Origin: Sellimonas catena
Lineage (GTDB): Bacteria; Bacillota; Clostridia; Lachnospirales; Lachnospiraceae
NCBI RefSeq assembly: GCF_045063725.1
Contig: NZ_CP173695.1
Direction: 5' to 3' (one strand)
Length of the DNA: 64,000 nt
In this document: positions 49,991 through 59,120 of the stretch, piece after piece
Numbering within the stretch: position 1 is the first letter of the stretch
Layout: the number at the start of each line of letters is the position of its first letter
Translations under genes and position numbers: made by a program
Notes under the pieces: model-generated
The model's input: only the letters and a program-made list of their open reading frames with translations
Told to the model about the DNA's origin: nothing
Database searches by the model: none

Positions 49991-51183
49991 CTATTTCAGA
50001 AGTTCTCCTACGAACGTTCTGACCTCCTCCATCTGTACCGGCTGAAGTGCGGATTTGATGCTGATTACAGGCTCTACGATTTCCATGTTTTTCATAGACT
50101 CAACGATAGCTCTCATGTGTTTGCCTGCCATTGGAGCCCAGTGCCGTTTTCCAGAAGGGCAATTTTCTTATTCTGTACATTGAGTGCTTTCATGTCATTG
50201 AGAAAATGCTCTATCGGCGCGAACAGACCTGCATTGTAAGTCGGGGCTGCCACAACGATTCGGTTGTACCGGAATGCTTCTGCGATCAGATAAGAGCAGT
50301 CCGTCACGGAAGCATCGTACATCTTGATGTTTTTCATTCCCTGCTCCGCAATCTCTGCTGCCAGAACTTCTGCCGCGTTTTCTGTATTTCCATACATGGA
50401 TCCGTAAACAATGAGGACGCCGTCTTCTTCTGCTTCATATCTGCTCCACTGGTCGTATTTCTCTAAGAGAAGTTCCAGATCATTTCTCCATACCGGTCCG
50501 TGAAGCGGACAGATCATGGCGATATCAAGTCCGGCTGCCTTTTTCAGGAGTGCCTGTACCTGCGGGCCGTATTTACCGACAATATTTGTATAATATCTCC
50601 TTGCGTCCTCCATCCAGACGGCGTCAAAGAAGATCTCATCATCAAAGAGTGTTCCATTTAATGCACCGAATGTTCCAAACGCATCTGCGGAGAACAGGAT
50701 CTTCTCCTTTGATTCGTATGTAACCATGACTTCCGGCCAGTGTACCATCGGTGCTGTCACAAAATTCAGTTCATGCTCCCCTAAAGACAGCTTGTCTCCT
50801 TCTTTTACGAGAAAGGTATGCTCTGCCTTTGTTCCGGCATAAAACTGTCCGATCATCTGCATGGTTTTTGCGTTTCCGACAACAGTAACTTCCGGATATT
50901 TTTCAATGATCGCTGCAATATTTGCACAGTGATCCGGCTCCATGTGCTGAACAACAAGATAATCGAGTGTCCGTCCATCCAGAACGGCCGTCACATTTTC
51001 CATAAATCTCTCTGCAACTGAGCTGTCTGCTGTATCCATCAGTGCTGTTTTCTCATCCAGAATCACATAAGAATTGTAGGAAACTCCTCTTGGAACCGGG
51101 AACATATTTTCAAACTTGGCAATCCTTCTGTCATTTGCTCCTACCCAATGAATTCCATCTGTTACTTTTCTAGTACAATGCAT
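49991..51183 (-). pseudogene. fprA: A-type flavoprotein FprA (flavodiiron protein), frameshifted near the C terminus
   Basis: Flavodiiron proteins reduce O2 (or NO) to water in anaerobes. Di-iron beta-lactamase-like domain 1-250 with HMEPDHCANI and CPLHGPVW ligands; flavodoxin domain from about 255 with FMN loop YGSMYGNTENAA and APTYNAG. After ALLENG (residue 347) the frame shifts: the DNA reads GGCACTGGGC where family sequence (ENGSWAPMAGKHM) needs one more base, so the product ends as TGLQWQANT, 356 residues. Restoring one base near 50141-50144 gives a 397-residue protein ending FVGELLK at 49991. It could be a true mutation or a sequence error. Loss removes the last strand and helix of the flavodoxin domain, so FMN binding is at risk. 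Confidence 0.85.
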
Positions 51184-51203
51184 GTTTCACTCTTCCTTTC
51201 TCT

Positions 51204-52073
51204 TTATTCTGCTTTTTTCTTTTTATCCACATTGATATTCCATTTGCCGATTACCTGGCTGACATTATATACTGTCATAAATGCCTGAAATTCCGACTTG
51301 TGTAGATAATTTAACAGCTGCTTATATTCATTTGGCGTCATAATCGTGACAAGTTCTGTCTTCTCCTGCCCGTCATAGCCGCCGCGCGCTTTATAAATGG
51401 TTACGCCGCGCTTCAATTCCTGCATGATGTATCTTTGTATTTCCTCATATTCATCAGAGAGAATACAGATCTTCTTCCTCTTATTGAATCCATCAATAAA
51501 GTAATCCACCGCGATTCCGTTGGCATAAGTCCCCAGTATGCTGACAATCAGTGTTCCCACATCATACACAAAAATGGATGTAAATGCAGTAACCAGCCCG
51601 CTGACCGTCACCGCCTTTCCAATCTCCGCATGGGTGTACTTGCTGATAATCTTTGCAACGACATCCAGTCCGCCTGATGAGGCATTTGCATTGAACAAAA
51701 TTGCCTGTCCAAGTGCGATAATCAGAATATATGCTACCAGATCATATACGCTGTTGCCTGTAAGGGATTCCGTCACCGGAACAATCTGCTCAAATACCCA
51801 TAAAAATACCGGAAGAAGAAGCGAGGTATAGATCGTCTTTGCTCCAAATTCTTTTCCGATAAAGATAAATCCTGCAATCAGCAGTACCACATTCAAAATA
51901 AAGGTAATTGTAGACATCTGCATATGCAGAAGCTCAGCGAGTACCATCGCCAGACCGGATACACTTCCCACAACGATCTTGCTTGGCACCATGAAAAAAT
52001 ATACCGCAGCCGAAACAATCAGCATTGCCACTGTAATCAGCAGCCCCTCTTTTAAAATTCCTTGTTTCCCCAT
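51204..52073 (-). CDS. YitT family membrane protein with DUF2179 domain
   Basis: 289 residues: five hydrophobic spans in the first 200 (LLITVAMLIVSAAVYFFMVPS, ITFILNVVLLIAGFIFIG, LVAYILIIALGQAILF with ANASSGGLDVVAKI) and a soluble C-terminal DUF2179 domain (GVTIYKARGGYDGQEKTELVTIMTPNEY). The family is common in Firmicutes; transport has been proposed but the substrate is unknown. It lies 20 bases upstream of fprA on the same strand. Confidence 0.9.
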   Translation of the reverse strand: MGKQGILKEGLLITVAMLIVSAAVYFFMVPSKIVVGSVSGLAMVLAELLHMQMSTITFILNVVLLIAGFIFIGKEFGAKTIYTSLLLPVFLWVFEQIVPVTESLTGNSVYDLVAYILIIALGQAILFNANASSGGLDVVAKIISKYTHAEIGKAVTVSGLVTAFTSIFVYDVGTLIVSILGTYANGIAVDYFIDGFNKRKKICILSDEYEEIQRYIMQELKRGVTIYKARGGYDGQEKTELVTIMTPNEYKQLLNYLHKSEFQAFMTVYNVSQVIGKWNINVDKKKKAE

Positions 52074-52110
52074 ATGTTTTTTCCTCTCTTATTTCGTCTG
52101 ACATTTACTT

Positions 52111-52716
52111 CTATATTATAGCAATCTTACTTTGATTTACAACAGCAATTTCCTGTTTTTTTGTTCTTTCTTCCGTACGTATGACAGCCATGTGAATATG
52201 GTCTTCCCACTTTCCATTAATCTTTAAATATTCCCGGAAATACCCTTCCTTTTCATAGCCGCACTTCTCCAGCACCCGCAGGGAAGCAAGGTTTTCGGGC
52301 ATCACGTCAGCCTCCATCCTGTGAAGACGAAGCTCCTCAAAACCGATCCTTGTCCCTTCCCGGACAGCCTCGGTTCCAAGCCCTTCTCCCTGACGTAACC
52401 GGTCAATCCGGTAGCCGATTACACCTGAACAGAGACTTCCGTACTGGATCTGGCTGAGGCTCAATGTCCCGACCACCTTGTGCGGTTTCCCCTTTTCAAA
52501 AAGGTAAAAGGAATACCATTCTCCTTTTTTTGCTTTTTCCCTTTGAATATCCAGCCAGATCTCCTGAAACTCCGGAAGAAAAAATTCCTCCGGCCGTCTT
52601 TCCTCGCACTTTTCGAAAAGCTCCCGGTTCTCCGAAAAAAATTCCACAGTCATCCGGGCAAATGCAGGATCCGCCATCCGAAAAATCAACCGGCCGGTCG
52701 TATAACGCTTTCTCAT
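52111..52716 (-). CDS. GNAT family N-acetyltransferase (RimJ/RimL-like)
   Basis: 201 residues. Acetyl-CoA motif GYRIDRLRQGEGLGTEAVREG and the following RMEADVMPENLASLRVLEKCGYEKEG, with YLKINGKWEDHIHMAV near the end, place it in the Acetyltransf_3 group that acetylates protein N termini or small amines. Substrate is not visible. A poorly conserved basic tail (TKKQEIAVVNQSKIAII) follows the domain. Start codon ATG 52716 follows GAGGATAGGAT, three bases after the acylphosphatase gene ends. Confidence 0.88.
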   Translation of the reverse strand: MRKRYTTGRLIFRMADPAFARMTVEFFSENRELFEKCEERRPEEFFLPEFQEIWLDIQREKAKKGEWYSFYLFEKGKPHKVVGTLSLSQIQYGSLCSGVIGYRIDRLRQGEGLGTEAVREGTRIGFEELRLHRMEADVMPENLASLRVLEKCGYEKEGYFREYLKINGKWEDHIHMAVIRTEERTKKQEIAVVNQSKIAII

Positions 52717-52719
52717 ATC

Positions 52720-52992
52720 CTATCCTCGTACAGAGAATTCACTTTCTCCCTCCACGGCCGGGATCTGGAGAATCTCTGTCTTTTCTATCCGGATAAATCT
52801 GTCGGAATTCAGCTCCTGAAACAGCCGTTCAATCATAACGCCGTTTCCCTGCACTTCCATTTCCACATTTCCATTGTACATATTTCTCACCCATCCGGTC
52901 AGATGCAGATCCTTTGCTGCCTGCATTGCCCGCCAGCGAAATCCAACTCCCTGTACCCTGCCGTAAAAATATACATGCTTTCTGATCAACAT
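52720..52992 (-). CDS. acyP: Acylphosphatase
   Basis: 90 residues. The signature YGRVQGVGFRWRAMQAAKDL holds the phosphate-binding Arg, and GWVRNMYNGNVEMEVQG supplies the catalytic Asn. Hydrolyses acyl phosphates such as carbamoyl or acetyl phosphate. ATG 52992 with AAAGGAG before it is used; the longer frame starts at 53052 and lacks a ribosome site. Confidence 0.93.
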   Translation of the reverse strand: MLIRKHVYFYGRVQGVGFRWRAMQAAKDLHLTGWVRNMYNGNVEMEVQGNGVMIERLFQELNSDRFIRIEKTEILQIPAVEGESEFSVRG

Positions 52993-53135
52993 TCCACAGA
53001 CTCCTTTCTCGTCTTTTGTCCTGTTTTTTCTCCATGGTGGTGCCTCTTCCATTTTCTGTCAAAAAGACACCCTGTATTTATTATGCCACATTCCTCTTTT
53101 TTTTGCTATAATCAAACGGAAAGGAGTTTGAATTT

Positions 53136-54845
53136 ATGAACCACGCATCTGATTTAAAAAAACAGCTTTTATCCATACACCGGAAAAGTTATCCGGCCTA
53201 TAAATCCTTGAAAGGAGTCTACGATTTTGGCGAGTACACTCTCAGCATCGATCATGTGCAGGGGGATCCGTTCGCTTCCCCTTCCCATGTAACCATCCGG
53301 ATTCCTTTTTCCGTCCACCGGTTTCCAAAGGACCTTTACAAGACACCGGAAACCAAAGCCGCCTTTGAAGATCATCTCCTGAGACGGTTTGCTTCCCAGA
53401 TCCGGAAGTTCAGTTTCCAGGCAAAAGGGTCCGGAAAGAGCGGCCTGCTCTCCGTGAGCAGCTGTGGACAGGAAATTCTTGCCCGGACCGCATGTGAAAT
53501 CTGCACTTCCAAAGACAGTACGCTGATTTTCCGTTTCCATATCGGCTTTCCGGCAAACGGCCGGACCATCAATGCCACCGAACTTGAGAAGATCCTGTTT
53601 GATTTTCTCCCGTCCTGTGTAGAACGTGGGTGTCTTTACCGGACCTGCGACAAGAAAAAGCTGACCGAAACCTTTGAGCTTGCGGAAGATCAGACGTTTA
53701 TCCGAAAAGAAATTCATCGTCTTGGTCTTGCCGCTTTTGTGGCAGATGGATCCATTCTGCCGCGTCAGAGCGGCGTTTCCGATCTTCCGATGAAAGACGG
53801 GGTTGCCTTTTCTTCCCCGGAATCCCTTCGGGTTACCTTACATCTTCCTCACAGGGGAAGTCTCTCCGGCATGGGGATTCCACGCGGGATCACGCTCATT
53901 GTGGGCGGTGGCTATCACGGAAAGTCCACGCTTTTAAAGGCGCTTGAAACCGGAGTCTACCCGCATATCGCGGGGGATGGCCGGGAATATGTCATCACTG
54001 ATGAAAGTGCGGTAAAACTCCGTTCCGAAGACGGGCGGATCATCAAAAACGTAGATATTTCCCTGTTTATCAACGACCTGCCAAACGGCCGGGACACTAC
54101 TTCGTTCTCTACTTTGGACGCAAGCGGCAGTACTTCCCAGGCGGCCGGGACTGTGGAAAGCATTGAGGCCGAAAGCCGTCTTTTCCTGATTGATGAAGAT
54201 ACATCCGCCACCAACTTCATGGTACGGGATACGTTTATGCAGCAGGTGATCAGCCGGGAAAAAGAACCGATCACGCCATTTCTGGAACGTGCTCAGGATC
54301 TTTATGAAAAGGCCGGTATCTCCACCATCCTTGTGGCCGGAAGTTCCGGCGCCTTCTTCCACATTGCCGATACAGTTATCCAGATGGACTGTTATCACCC
54401 GGTAGATATTACCGAAAAAGTCAAAACACTCTGCAAAGATTATCCGCTCTCTCCGTCCTCACCGGCTCCGTTCCGGATGCCTTCGGCAAAGCGGATCTTC
54501 GCCCGGCCTTCCAAAAAACAGGCAGACCGGCGGGATGGAAAAATCCGTCAGCGTTCCAAAGATGTATTTTCCATCGGGAAAGAGGAAGTCGATCTACGGT
54601 ATGTAGAACAGATCAAAGATTCCGAGCAGACTGCTTCCCTTGCCCTGCTCCTTGGATATGCAAAAGATCACTATTCAGACGGGAAAAAGACAATCCCGGA
54701 AATCGCAGATCTGCTTTATCAGGAATTAAAACAGAACGGCTATTCCGGGTTCTTCAGAAATTCTTATATTCCAGGCGGCTATGCCATTCCAAGACTTCAG
54801 GAAATCCATGCCTGCCTGAACCGTTACCGGGGTGAATCCCGCTAA
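53136..54845 (+). CDS. ABC-class predicted ATPase (MRB1590-like)
   Basis: 569 residues of the ABC_ATPase family (PF09818). The N-terminal domain (1-240) has YPAYKSLKGVYDF and VTIRIPFSVHRFP. The ATPase core has Walker A GGGYHGKSTLLKALETGVY, Walker B RLFLIDEDTSATNFMVRD and the switch region LVAGSSGAFF. Known relatives include the trypanosome RNA-editing protein MRB1590; in bacteria the role is unknown. It is the only rightward gene between 49.7 and 58.3 kb and its stop codon overlaps that of the convergent TauE gene by three bases. Confidence 0.88.
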   Translation: MNHASDLKKQLLSIHRKSYPAYKSLKGVYDFGEYTLSIDHVQGDPFASPSHVTIRIPFSVHRFPKDLYKTPETKAAFEDHLLRRFASQIRKFSFQAKGSGKSGLLSVSSCGQEILARTACEICTSKDSTLIFRFHIGFPANGRTINATELEKILFDFLPSCVERGCLYRTCDKKKLTETFELAEDQTFIRKEIHRLGLAAFVADGSILPRQSGVSDLPMKDGVAFSSPESLRVTLHLPHRGSLSGMGIPRGITLIVGGGYHGKSTLLKALETGVYPHIAGDGREYVITDESAVKLRSEDGRIIKNVDISLFINDLPNGRDTTSFSTLDASGSTSQAAGTVESIEAESRLFLIDEDTSATNFMVRDTFMQQVISREKEPITPFLERAQDLYEKAGISTILVAGSSGAFFHIADTVIQMDCYHPVDITEKVKTLCKDYPLSPSSPAPFRMPSAKRIFARPSKKQADRRDGKIRQRSKDVFSIGKEEVDLRYVEQIKDSEQTASLALLLGYAKDHYSDGKKTIPEIADLLYQELKQNGYSGFFRNSYIPGGYAIPRLQEIHACLNRYRGESR

Positions 54846-55594
54846 CCGGTGATCAGTTTAAAAATAGCAAGCAGTACAGAAAAGACTGCCACCCCTTTTT
54901 TCAGTATGTCCGGCCGGATCAGCTCGGAATTTCTGCTGCCGGCCCATACACCGATTCCGTGGCTGATCAGGCTCAATGGAAGCAGCAGGATCAAATCCTG
55001 CATACGGCATCCCATCGCATAGCCGATGCTGGACGGAATCGCAATAAAAATCGAGTCAAACAGCGCAATGCCGACCGCTGTTCTGACCGGAACTTTCAAC
55101 ACAACAAGAAGCGGCATGACAAGGATCGGTCCCCCTGCCCCGGAAAGGGCACAGATCAGGCCGGTCACCGCTCCAAAGATCAGCCAGAACACAGGAGGAA
55201 TCTTCTGTTCTGTCTGGTCTTTTTCTTTCTCCTCCCCCGGCTCTTTCCTGAGCAGAATGGAAAGTCCGGAGAGCAGTACCACAAGATACAGAATTTTCTT
55301 TACCATCCCTTCTTCAATCAGAAGGTTGAGTCTTACTCCCCCGATGGCGCCGATGAAGCTTCCAATACTGATCCAGACCGCCAGTTTCAGATCCAGATTT
55401 TTCGCCCGGTAATAATTGTACGCCCCCAGCACTCCCGAAATCAGAAAGGCAAAAAAGCTAAGCGCAAGTCCCTGCATGGTCGACATTCCCAGAAATCCGG
55501 AATACAGCATCGGAAGCAGGAATCCTGCAATCCCTGTCAGCCCGATCATACCTCCGATCAGAATGTTCGCAATGACAATAATCAGATACTCCAT
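54842..55594 (-). CDS. TauE/SafE family membrane permease
   Basis: 250 residues, eight predicted spans with the family glycine-rich repeats GGMIGLTGIAGFLLPMLY and GLICALSGAGGPILVMPLLV. The family exports or imports sulphonates, sulphite or related organic anions. It starts inside the end of the amidohydrolase frame (13-base overlap) behind AAAGGAG, so it belongs to the same operon and may move its substrate or product. Confidence 0.88.
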   Translation of the reverse strand: MEYLIIVIANILIGGMIGLTGIAGFLLPMLYSGFLGMSTMQGLALSFFAFLISGVLGAYNYYRAKNLDLKLAVWISIGSFIGAIGGVRLNLLIEEGMVKKILYLVVLLSGLSILLRKEPGEEKEKDQTEQKIPPVFWLIFGAVTGLICALSGAGGPILVMPLLVVLKVPVRTAVGIALFDSIFIAIPSSIGYAMGCRMQDLILLLPLSLISHGIGVWAGSRNSELIRPDILKKGVAVFSVLLAIFKLITG

Positions 55595-56906
55595 CTTGAT
55601 TCTCCTTTTTCAAAAGCAAGTGCCTCGCTGCGTATTTTTTCTTCATCCAAAGTAAGAATCTCACGGTTTCTCATCAGAAATCTTCCGCCAACAATCATGT
55701 CTTTCACATCTCCTGCCCCAACACTTTCCAGCAGTGTATTGGAGATTTTCCCATGAATCCAGAGGTGCGGTGCGTCCATATCAATTCCGATCAGATCCGC
55801 CCGTTTTCCCACAGCAATTGTAGCCGGTTCTTCTCCAAGGCAGGCTGCGCCTCCTTTTACCGCTATATCCAGAATCTTCTTTGCAGGCATGACTGCAGGT
55901 TCTGCAAGAGGCGCCCGTGCGTCACATTCATCACAGACCGGAAGATTTTCATTTCATTCCAGATGCTCAGACCTCCATGAGCCGCCCCGTCGGTTCCAAG
56001 TCCTACCGGGATACCCCTTTTCAAAAGTGACGGAGTATCCGGAACCGCTTTTCCACAATTACTGAACGGGCAGTGACAGATTCTGACACCTCTCTCCCGA
56101 ATCAGTTCCTTTTCCTCTTCCGACAGAAGCAGACTGTGCGCCCCCAGGAACCACGGTCCCAGCACGCCTTTCTCTTCCAGGAATTCATAAGGCCGTTTCT
56201 GATACCTGGAAAGGTACGGATTGATTTCCCCCGGATATTCGTTCATATGTGCCTGAATCGTTGTCTTCTTTTCTTTTGCCCGCTCAGCCGCCATCTCAAT
56301 CAGCTCTTCCGAACAGGAAATGAGAGAACGAAGAGAATAGAAAACTTTCAGATTGCCCTTTCCATGAAAACGCTCATAAAGGTCATCCGTTCTTTGAACC
56401 GCTTCTTCCGCCGTCATGGCAATCGATTCCGGAAGTCCGTCTTCATCCATCGTCGACATTGACAGCGCTCCGCGAAGCCCGCTCTTCTCATAGACCTCCG
56501 CTGCCGCTTCCATATAGTAGCTTCCCGCGTCGATAAATCCGCATGTCCCACTTCTAATCATATCCAGCGCGGCAAGCGATGCGCTCAGCCGCATCTTTTC
56601 CTCATTCAGTGTACTTTCAAACGGCAGCATGATCCGTTTCCAGATCATCGGCATTTCATCCAGTACACGTCCTCTCAAAAGCTGCTGTCCGGTATGCATA
56701 TGTGCATCAATCAGCCCCGGCAGAAACACCTTTCCACGGCAGTCTACTGTTTCTTCTGACTCATAGTGTTCCCCGGACGTTCCCTGCTCCCGGATATCTG
56801 TGATCACACCGTCCTTGACGGCGATCTCCTTTCCATAGACCATCTCCCAGTTCTCATCCAGAAAATCCACATTCGTAAGAAGAAGATCGATCTTTTCCTT
56901 TTTCAT
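55582..56906 (-). pseudogene. Amidohydrolase (MTA/SAH/guanine deaminase-like), frameshifted
   Basis: Metal-dependent deaminase family. Visible motifs: GLIDAHMHTGQQLLRG (metal His pair), IQAHMNEYPGEI, GAHSLLL, HCPFSNCGKAVPDTPSLLKRGIPVGLGTDGAAHGG (metal Asp). After NVTHG the frame breaks in a CACGGGCGCC run; one more G would join it to APLAEPAVMPAKKILDIAV and the C-terminal VGKRADLIGIDMDAPHLW, giving about 441 residues. As it stands the first frame ends at 55863 and lacks the last 90 residues. Frameshift in a G-run could be a genuine mutation, phase variation or a sequence error. Start ATG 56906 follows GGAGGAG. Likely substrate: a purine-type base or nucleoside, by family. Confidence 0.82.
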
Positions 56907-56922
56907 AATTTTTCTCCTCCTG

Positions 56923-57369
56923 TCAGATTGCATTCGTAAGTGACAGAACGACCTGCGCAATCAGCGAGGAACCAAAAAATGTTCCCGTCATAACAAGGAT
57001 TCCAACAATAATCATTTTCCAACCTTGTTTCAGAAACGATTTGATCTGATCGCTGATCGAGATCCCTGCAAAAGCTCCAACCATAGTAAGCGGTGCCGTG
57101 AAATTGATTTTGTTGACCGCCTCAATGACTCCCTCTCTCACCGGGCAGATCGGACACGCAACCAGAAGTCCGATAATCGAGCAGTAGGCAATAATCGGAA
57201 GCTTTAACGGCACAATTTTGCTTACCAGAACAGCCACGAGAGAGATTCCAAGAAGAATCAGAATTCCCGGCAGCGAATCCATAAAGTTCACATCAAATCC
57301 CACAAAATTTGCAAGGCCGATTCCAAGGCCTGCGACTACAAACATGACAATCCATTCGATATATCTCAT
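56923..57369 (-). CDS. Small integral membrane protein paired with the DUF3100 protein
   Basis: 148 residues with four hydrophobic spans (IEWIVMFVVAGLGIGLANFVG, GILILLGISLVAVLVSKIV, LPIIAYCSIIGLLVACP, and MIIVGILVMTGTFFGSSLIAQVVLSL). I do not recognise a named family. Its ATG follows directly on the TAA of the DUF3100 gene, with no gap, so translation is coupled and the two probably form one complex, perhaps a transporter whose halves are separate. Confidence 0.75.
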   Translation of the reverse strand: MRYIEWIVMFVVAGLGIGLANFVGFDVNFMDSLPGILILLGISLVAVLVSKIVPLKLPIIAYCSIIGLLVACPICPVREGVIEAVNKINFTAPLTMVGAFAGISISDQIKSFLKQGWKMIIVGILVMTGTFFGSSLIAQVVLSLTNAI

Positions 57370-58245
57370 TTATGCTTCCTCCACTTTTTCTTCCGCTTTT
57401 CGTGTCAACACTTCACTCGGCTCGTGCCTGAGTTTTGCAAATTTCGGCTCCAGCCAGGTATACAGTTTCTGGCAGAGCGGGATTCCGATAAAAATAGCAA
57501 CATAGATTCCCGTCAGGCCGGACAGTGTCTCACTTGTACTTGCAAGAGCAGAAAGTTCTGCCGCCATATCCGGATAAATAGCCGTGATACTCGCCGTCGC
57601 ACTTGCCATCAGAATTCCGGCTCCGACTCCGGATGCCATTCCAAGGGCGTATGGATGGAAAATTCCTGCTGCCGCTGTCATGGTAGTGAGAAATCCAAAA
57701 TAGATCGTACCTACCATACCTCCTACCACATAGATGGAAAGACTTCCTCTCGCCTCCGGTGAGTCCGGTCCGAAAATATCGGTAATCAGTGCGAGGTTTG
57801 ATTCCCTGTTGATAGAATGTGTTGCTCCGATCGCTTCTCTTTTCAGGCCAAGCAGCAATGCAAACGGAAGGGCAAGGAAAATGGTTCCCAGGTTTCCGAT
57901 CTCCTGTAAGAGCAGGGCCGGTCCAGCGGAAAGCACCACTTCAATACTTGCTCCCGCATTAATTCCAAGCTTTGCAATAAACGGGCAGATCGCCACGATC
58001 ACAAGCTTAGATGCCGCCTTGACCTCTTTTTTCCTGAAGAACTTCAGAACTTCCGGTCCTGACAGGACTCCCAGAATCAGGGCATAAAAAATCGGAAATA
58101 AAATCAGTTTTCCCGGTCCAAGCGGGATTTCAATCTGCCCGATTGAATCAGCAATTAAAATAAATACAAATGCCGCAAGAATGATACGATACTCGTTTTT
58201 CATTCTCGCTTTTAGTGACGGATATTGAAAAGCTTCTTTTTTCAT
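57370..58245 (-). CDS. DUF3100 membrane protein
   Basis: 291 residues, about eight to nine hydrophobic spans with glycine/alanine-rich segments (GPALLLQEIGNLGTIFLALPFALLLGL, GGMVGTIYFGFLTTMTAAAG, MASGVGAGILMASATASITAI). DUF3100 has no assigned function; operon context with an amidohydrolase and TauE-type permease suggests uptake of a small organic substrate. ATG 58245 is chosen ten bases past GAGGAGG; the ATG nine bases earlier is too close to it. It is divergent from the Crp/Fnr regulator. Confidence 0.82.
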   Translation of the reverse strand: MKKEAFQYPSLKARMKNEYRIILAAFVFILIADSIGQIEIPLGPGKLILFPIFYALILGVLSGPEVLKFFRKKEVKAASKLVIVAICPFIAKLGINAGASIEVVLSAGPALLLQEIGNLGTIFLALPFALLLGLKREAIGATHSINRESNLALITDIFGPDSPEARGSLSIYVVGGMVGTIYFGFLTTMTAAAGIFHPYALGMASGVGAGILMASATASITAIYPDMAAELSALASTSETLSGLTGIYVAIFIGIPLCQKLYTWLEPKFAKLRHEPSEVLTRKAEEKVEEA

Positions 58246-58376
58246 CTCTCTCATTCCTCCTCTTTTTTTCTACCCGGACATATTAGCACAGACTTTTTTT
58301 CTAAAAAAAGGACAAATGGGATGTTTTGGAGATTTTTTTGTAGTATACTGTAAAAAAAGTTGAAAGAGGTAGAAAC

Positions 58377-59072
58377 ATGACGCTGGAAGAACTGCGTGTC
58401 CGTGTACCGGAACTGAATGATTATCTGAAATACATGCCTGACAAACTAAACGAGCGTTATTGGATACATACCTATCCACCGGGAACAATTATCCATCAGA
58501 AAGATGAACCACTGGAATACTTCGGAATTGTCTGTGAAGGCTCCCACCGTGTAATTAACGAATTTGAAAACGGCAACGTCTACATGATCGAGCGGAACGA
58601 TCCCATCGATTTTGTAGGGGAAGTCACCATCCTTGCTGAAAAAGAACGCACTTCCGTGACGATTGAAACATTGACCGAATGTACCGTCCTTTATTTTTCC
58701 AGAAAAGATTTTGAAGACTGGATCGAAAATGACATTCATTTTCTCCGTCTTGTTTCCAGAAAAGTCGCCTACAAACTGTACCGCTCCTCTTATAACCGGG
58801 GCAGCAAACTCTTTTATCCTCCACAGTATCTTCTCCTTGATTATCTTGTCAAATATCTTGCTGAAGAACATAAATCTTCCGGCATGATTCCAAAGACACG
58901 GCAGCAGCTCTATGAGGAGATCGGTATCTCCGTCAAAACACTTAACCGTACCATCCAGAAATTGAAAGAGGAACATCTTGTCAGTACGGTAAAAGGAAAA
59001 CTTTCCCTCAGCGAGGAGCAGATGAAAGCAGCCCTGATTTATCTGAAAGAGAAACGCCATATGAGCAAATAA
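58377..59072 (+). CDS. Crp/Fnr family transcriptional regulator
   Basis: 231 residues. The cyclic-nucleotide-type beta-roll occupies about 25-140 (HTYPPGTIIHQKDEPLEYFGIVCEGSHRV and DFVGEVTILAEKERTSVTIETLTECTVL) and a C-terminal helix-turn-helix about 180-215 (KTRQQLYEEIGISVKTLNRTIQKL). No N-terminal cysteine cluster, so it is not an Fnr oxygen sensor; the effector is unknown. It is divergent from the DUF3100-amidohydrolase-TauE operon, the usual place for a local regulator. A TAGTATACTGT sequence 30-40 bases upstream holds its -10 and a short palindrome. Confidence 0.88.
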   Translation: MTLEELRVRVPELNDYLKYMPDKLNERYWIHTYPPGTIIHQKDEPLEYFGIVCEGSHRVINEFENGNVYMIERNDPIDFVGEVTILAEKERTSVTIETLTECTVLYFSRKDFEDWIENDIHFLRLVSRKVAYKLYRSSYNRGSKLFYPPQYLLLDYLVKYLAEEHKSSGMIPKTRQQLYEEIGISVKTLNRTIQKLKEEHLVSTVKGKLSLSEEQMKAALIYLKEKRHMSK

Positions 59073-59118
59073 AGACAGCAGCCTTCCATTTCCGGATGGC
59101 TGCTGCCTTTTATACGTT
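59073..59118 (+). terminator. Terminator between the Crp-family gene and ptsI
   Basis: CAGCAGCC/GGCTGCTG stem with a short inner extension, followed by CCTTTTAT on the plus strand and a weaker T-run on the minus strand. It serves the two convergent genes. Confidence 0.75.
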
Positions 59119-59120
59119 TT

